DNA from: Inquilinus sp. KBS0705
GTDB taxonomy: Bacteria; Bacteroidota; Bacteroidia; Sphingobacteriales; Sphingobacteriaceae
NCBI GenBank assembly: GCA_005938025.2
Contig: VCCI02000002.1
Coordinates: 62,001-126,000 of the forward strand
DNA length: 64,000 bases
Reading direction: 5' to 3'
Part shown: positions 61,333 to 64,000 of the stretch, in pieces
Layout: every line of letters starts with the position of its first letter
Position numbering within the stretch: position 1 is the stretch's first letter
Program-made: the position numbers and the translations under genes
The notes under the pieces: generated by a model
Told to the model about the DNA's origin: nothing
Seen by the model: only the letters and a program-made list of their open reading frames with translations
The model's database searches: none

Positions 61333-61361
61333 CAAATTTACAACAAATACGTTGTAACAAA
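61333..61361 (-). promoter_or_regulatory. Complete Bacteroidota promoter in front of nuoB
   Basis: The minus strand reads TTTG (61358-61361), 17 bp spacer, TAAATTTG (61333-61340), an exact match to the TTG-N17-23-TAnnTTTG consensus recalled from Flavobacterium. It lies 45 bp before the nuoB ATG in the nuoA-nuoB gap, so nuoB to nuoN can be transcribed independently of nuoA. Confidence 0.65.
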
Positions 61362-61404
61362 TACACTAATGAAGAGCAGGAAACGTATTTAGAATTAATC
61401 TAAA

Positions 61405-61776
61405 CTAATCCCAGTCTAAGGCCTTTTTCTTTATAATATATATAAAGCCTAATAGTAATGTTCCCATAAAAATAAACATCTCTATCATCCCGGTTTTACC
61501 CAAATCGCGAAAGTTTACCGCCCAGGGATACATAAAAATCACCTCTACATCAAATAACACAAATAATATAGCTACCAGGAAGTATTTGATAGACATTGGC
61601 GTGCGGGCGTTACCCACCACCTCGATACCCGATTCAAAAGGGGTTAACTTGTCTTTGGTAACCCTTTTAGGCCCAATTTTATGGGTAACAAACATTGTGG
61701 TTACTACAAACCCTATTGCCACCAGCATTTGAAAAATGATGGGCAAATAATTTACCGGTAAACTTTGTACTTCCAT
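61405..61776 (-). CDS. nuoA: NADH-quinone oxidoreductase subunit A
   Basis: I choose the ATG at 61776 (MEVQSLPVNYLPIIFQMLV), 123 residues; the longer frame to 61803 overlaps the terminator of the TPR gene. NuoA has three membrane helices, and the conserved KLTPFESGIEVVGNARTPMSIKYFLVAILFVLFDVEVIFMYPWA (in pieces: PFESGIE, FDVEVIFMYPWA) with the acid residues at the quinone end. It is first in the operon. A TATATTTG octamer (61781-61788) is 4 bp upstream. Confidence 0.95.
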   Translation of the reverse strand: MEVQSLPVNYLPIIFQMLVAIGFVVTTMFVTHKIGPKRVTKDKLTPFESGIEVVGNARTPMSIKYFLVAILFVLFDVEVIFMYPWAVNFRDLGKTGMIEMFIFMGTLLLGFIYIIKKKALDWD

Positions 61777-61780
61777 GGTG

Positions 61781-61788
61781 CAAATATA
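61781..61788 (-). promoter_or_regulatory. -7-like element abutting nuoA
   Basis: Minus-strand TATATTTG matches TAnnTTTG, 4 bp before the nuoA ATG. The expected -33 region is only a T-run derived from the terminator, so the promoter is doubtful or gives a nearly leaderless message. Confidence 0.35.
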
Positions 61789-61804
61789 CAAATGAGCGAA
61801 CAAT

Positions 61805-61834
61805 AAAAAAGGCCTCTTTTTACAAGAGGCCTTT
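61805..61834 (-). terminator. Intrinsic terminator of the TPR gene
   Basis: An 11-bp perfect stem (61808-61818 with 61824-61834) with a 5-nt loop is followed on the minus strand by six T (61805-61810). It ends the PstS-TPR transcript and separates it from nuoA. Confidence 0.9.
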
Positions 61835-61861
61835 GATATAGCTTTAATAATTTATTAAACT

Positions 61862-63571
61862 TTATTTACTTTTTGCGCCGCCTTTGCGTGCAAAGTAGGC
61901 AGTAGCCGATCTGTTAGCAGGGTCATATTCCCTTGCCTTGGTATAATTTTCGGCGGCTTTAGCGTCGTCTTTTTCTTTAAACTCGTAGTACACACCTAAG
62001 TAGGCATATGCTTCAGCCATAAAAGACTTCTCGGCATCTGTAACGCCTTTTTCTGTTTGCAACTGTATGTATTGCTCGTAGTATGGCTTAGCTAAACCTT
62101 TAGATGTATTTCTATCAGGTTCTTTAAAGTCGTTAACACGTGCCTGGTACAAGGCCACAATTGCTATTGGCTTGCTTGCTTTTTGCTGAATGTAGCTAAA
62201 AGCGCTATCTGCTTTAACTAATAATGTTGTATCGGCAACCGGCTTTGGTTTGGCTGTGCTAAAATACTGATCTGTAAAGGCCTTGTAATAACTCATACCT
62301 TCTGATAAGTAATCATTCAGCGTAGCTTTACGAGATTTGCTAATAAACGTTTTATAAGCATCACCGGCTTCAACATATTTCTTTTTAGTGTATAATGTTT
62401 TTGCTATCTCGCCATATACATCAGCTTGCGTTGTATCAAGTGTTAAGGCTTTTCTTAAGGTATTAATACCCGCAGAATCTTGCCCTGTAGCTACTTGTAA
62501 ACGGCCTAAGTAAATATAATCACGTGGAATTACACGTTTAGGGTCTGCTTTAGTTACCCAGGTATTCATTGCGGTTAAGCCTGCAGCATAATCCTTGTTT
62601 TCATATGCTGAATAACCTAAATAACGGTATACTTTTAAATTGCTATTTGCTGCAGAAGACAACGCTGATGCTTCAGTTTGCAATGCCTTGTAATCACCTG
62701 ACAATAGCAAGAAATCGGCAAAACGCAAACGAGACTCTATAGACATATCTGTTAATGACAGATATTTACGATACTGATCTGTAGCTTCTTTAATTTTAGC
62801 AGACGCCATTTTAGGATCGCTAAACGCCCAGCGTACATCAGTTTCTGCCCATTCACGGTAAGCAGGGCCATAGTTAGGGTCAAGTGCCAATGCGGCTTTG
62901 TACTCTCTTTCCGAGTCTTCAAAGTTGTTGGCGTATTTCCATATAACACCGGTAGCTACTTTAGCATGAGCCAGTTTCGGATCAAGATCCAAAGCTGCCT
63001 GGTAGTTGCCTAATGCATCGGTGTTTTTACTTTGTGTGCGTAAAGCATCGCCTAAAGCTACCAATAGCTCGGCATCTTTAGGGTTTACGGCTTTCCCTTT
63101 ATTTAATACCGCTATAGCAGCATTAGCATCGGCTGGCGAAACCATACCGTTGGCATCAGCATTTAATAAATAGCTGCGGCCAACATATACATAGGGTTTA
63201 CTATCCTTACCTGCTAACGCAACTGCCTGGTTAAAGTTAGTAGTAGCGGTGTTTTTATCTTTATCCACAAAGGCAGCCGCACCTAAACCTGCATAATTTA
63301 AAGCTGATTTAGGGTTTACTGCAATTCCTTTTTGAAAAACTGCTTTTGCCGAATCGGGATAATCCTGAAGGATATACACCCAACCCAGGTAAAAAAAGTT
63401 TTCGTCCTTATTTGCCTGTGTAACTGTCAAATTTTTAAGCATCGATTTAGCTTTCTGGTATTGCTCAGCATCAATCGCTTTTTTGGCGTCGGCCAAACTT
63501 TGCGCAAAAACTGATGAACCCACAAATACCAGCGCTAATATTAATTTACTTATCTTACTGATCATTTTCAT
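61862..63571 (-). CDS. Exported tetratricopeptide repeat protein
   Basis: The 569-residue protein has a signal peptide (MKMISKISKLILALVFVGSSVFAQ) and a solenoid of about a dozen TPR-like repeats, for example NFFYLGWVYILQDYPDSAKAVFQKGIAVNPKSA, TDALGNYQAALDLDPKLAHAKVATG and ADVYGEIAKTLYTKKKYVEAGDAYK (all in pieces). The tail is Lys/Gly-rich (ARKGGAKSK). It is probably a periplasmic scaffold. The gene starts 21 bp after the PstS-like gene, so the two are co-transcribed. Confidence 0.9.
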   Translation of the reverse strand: MKMISKISKLILALVFVGSSVFAQSLADAKKAIDAEQYQKAKSMLKNLTVTQANKDENFFYLGWVYILQDYPDSAKAVFQKGIAVNPKSALNYAGLGAAAFVDKDKNTATTNFNQAVALAGKDSKPYVYVGRSYLLNADANGMVSPADANAAIAVLNKGKAVNPKDAELLVALGDALRTQSKNTDALGNYQAALDLDPKLAHAKVATGVIWKYANNFEDSEREYKAALALDPNYGPAYREWAETDVRWAFSDPKMASAKIKEATDQYRKYLSLTDMSIESRLRFADFLLLSGDYKALQTEASALSSAANSNLKVYRYLGYSAYENKDYAAGLTAMNTWVTKADPKRVIPRDYIYLGRLQVATGQDSAGINTLRKALTLDTTQADVYGEIAKTLYTKKKYVEAGDAYKTFISKSRKATLNDYLSEGMSYYKAFTDQYFSTAKPKPVADTTLLVKADSAFSYIQQKASKPIAIVALYQARVNDFKEPDRNTSKGLAKPYYEQYIQLQTEKGVTDAEKSFMAEAYAYLGVYYEFKEKDDAKAAENYTKAREYDPANRSATAYFARKGGAKSK

Positions 63572-63592
63572 CTTAGTTTTATATAAATATAG

Positions 63593-64000
63593 TTAGTGTA
63601 CAATGTTTATTTCTCTTGGGGGGATAGAATCAGGCAATAAACCCGATTTTAATATGATCCTTTGCCCCCGTTCACTTGCCAAAAACGATGCGAAACCCGC
63701 ACCTAACCCCTTTGTGCCTGTACAATCAATTATGTACAATGACCTACTTAGCGGGTATGTATGTTGGACAAGCGTAGTCTGCGAAGGTTTAAAGTACTGG
63801 TTAGGCACTTTTTTATTACCCTCATCCTTAACGCCAACAATTTTAACTTTATCAACGGCTGCAGCATAATCGCTATCAGGATCGTTAAGCCAGTTAAAAC
63901 CCACAATGCCAATTGCATCCGGGTGCCCGCTAACATATTTTATTACTTCTTTACTTGATTTTAAAGCGTAAATATTTTTCTGTTTTAGATCAATACTTCC
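63593..64000 (-). CDS. PstS-like phosphate-binding protein, N-terminus outside window
   Basis: The minus-strand frame is open from the window edge (64000) to TAA at 63593-63595, giving the last 135 residues of a periplasmic substrate-binding protein. ALKSSKEVIKYVSGHPDAIGIVGFNWL, YPLSRSLYIIDCTGTKGLGAGFASFL and ERGQRIILKSGLLPD (read in pieces) match the C-lobe of PstS-type phosphate-binding proteins of the PBP-like group. The signal peptide and N-lobe are outside. The internal GTG codon at 63902-63904 should not be taken as its start. The assignment to phosphate is by family resemblance. Confidence 0.85.
   Translation of the reverse strand, partial: GSIDLKQKNIYALKSSKEVIKYVSGHPDAIGIVGFNWLNDPDSDYAAAVDKVKIVGVKDEGNKKVPNQYFKPSQTTLVQHTYPLSRSLYIIDCTGTKGLGAGFASFLASERGQRIILKSGLLPDSIPPREINIVH

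Noticed and set aside
1..64000. CRISPR array, tRNA, rRNA, transposase or integrase
   Set aside because: No regularly spaced identical repeats, cloverleaf, rRNA segment or DDE/tyrosine recombinase protein was seen. Riboswitch motifs were looked for only by eye.

Overview
The window is a stretch of chromosome from a member of the Bacteroidota, most likely the family Sphingobacteriaceae (Mucilaginibacter or Pedobacter-like). The evidence is a SusC/SusD pair, a GH92 glycosidase, a full nuoA-N operon with a short NuoG, many lipoproteins with little Shine-Dalgarno signal, Bacteroidota-type -7 promoter elements (TAnnTTTG) in front of several genes, and families of short palindromic intergenic repeats. 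The genus is inferred; no rRNA or tRNA gene was seen. Most of the window is ordinary core genome.

Layout. 1-4.1 kb: a cut-off S1/P1 nuclease, a lipoprotein and fumC on the minus strand, then a serine beta-lactamase-like lipoprotein on plus. 4.2-6.7 kb, plus strand: YbaB/EbfC, a UPF0173 metal-dependent hydrolase, a duplicated DUF6766-like membrane protein and a CinA C-terminal protein. 6.8-9.5 kb: glgA-glgC for glycogen synthesis. 9.8-17.2 kb: polA with a small follower, tag, a CMD-family protein, a barrel-like secreted protein, two VOC proteins, a cysteine-less MGMT homologue (ATL) and trmB. 17.3-21.3 kb: an envelope-stress-looking minus-strand cluster with an NtrC-type sigma-54 regulator, a 68-residue stand-alone histidine-phosphoacceptor-like protein, an AI-2E family transporter, YtxH, a Holin-X-like protein and a hypothetical protein. 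21.4-26.1 kb: a porin-like barrel, enoyl-CoA hydratase with a B12-binding subunit, divergent glnS, and a peptidoglycan amidase.

26.1-28.3 kb is a small accessory patch: DinD, an immunity-like hypothetical protein, an HNH nuclease and, upstream of the HNH, a 53-residue zinc-ribbon protein. 28.4-33.5 kb holds a CoA-binding protein, two ECF sigma factors, a DinB-fold protein, an HMA-like small protein and an FAD-dependent dehydrogenase. 33.7-43.2 kb: GH92, the lemA/TPM/TPM cluster, a Nudix hydrolase, and a SusD/SusC pair. 43.4-47.8 kb is a minus-strand run of a biotin carrier, a DUF4159 protein, rsmE, a CNNM/CorC protein, ppa and a DedA protein. 48.1-61.8 kb is the respiratory complex I operon nuoABCDEFGHIJKLMN, interrupted between nuoM and nuoN by a four-helix-bundle (S23/IVS) gene set between degenerate inverted repeats. 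61.8-64 kb: a TPR protein and the C-terminal part of a PstS-like phosphate-binding protein that runs off the window.

The items most worth a second look are the orphan phosphoacceptor protein beside the NtrC regulator, the IVS-like element inside the nuo operon, the DinD/HNH/zinc-ribbon patch, the palindrome upstream of the ECF sigma gene at 32906, and dispersed repeats that reach into coding sequence (end of the gene after polA, start of tag). I found no CRISPR array, transposase, integrase, prophage or convincing complete new defence system.
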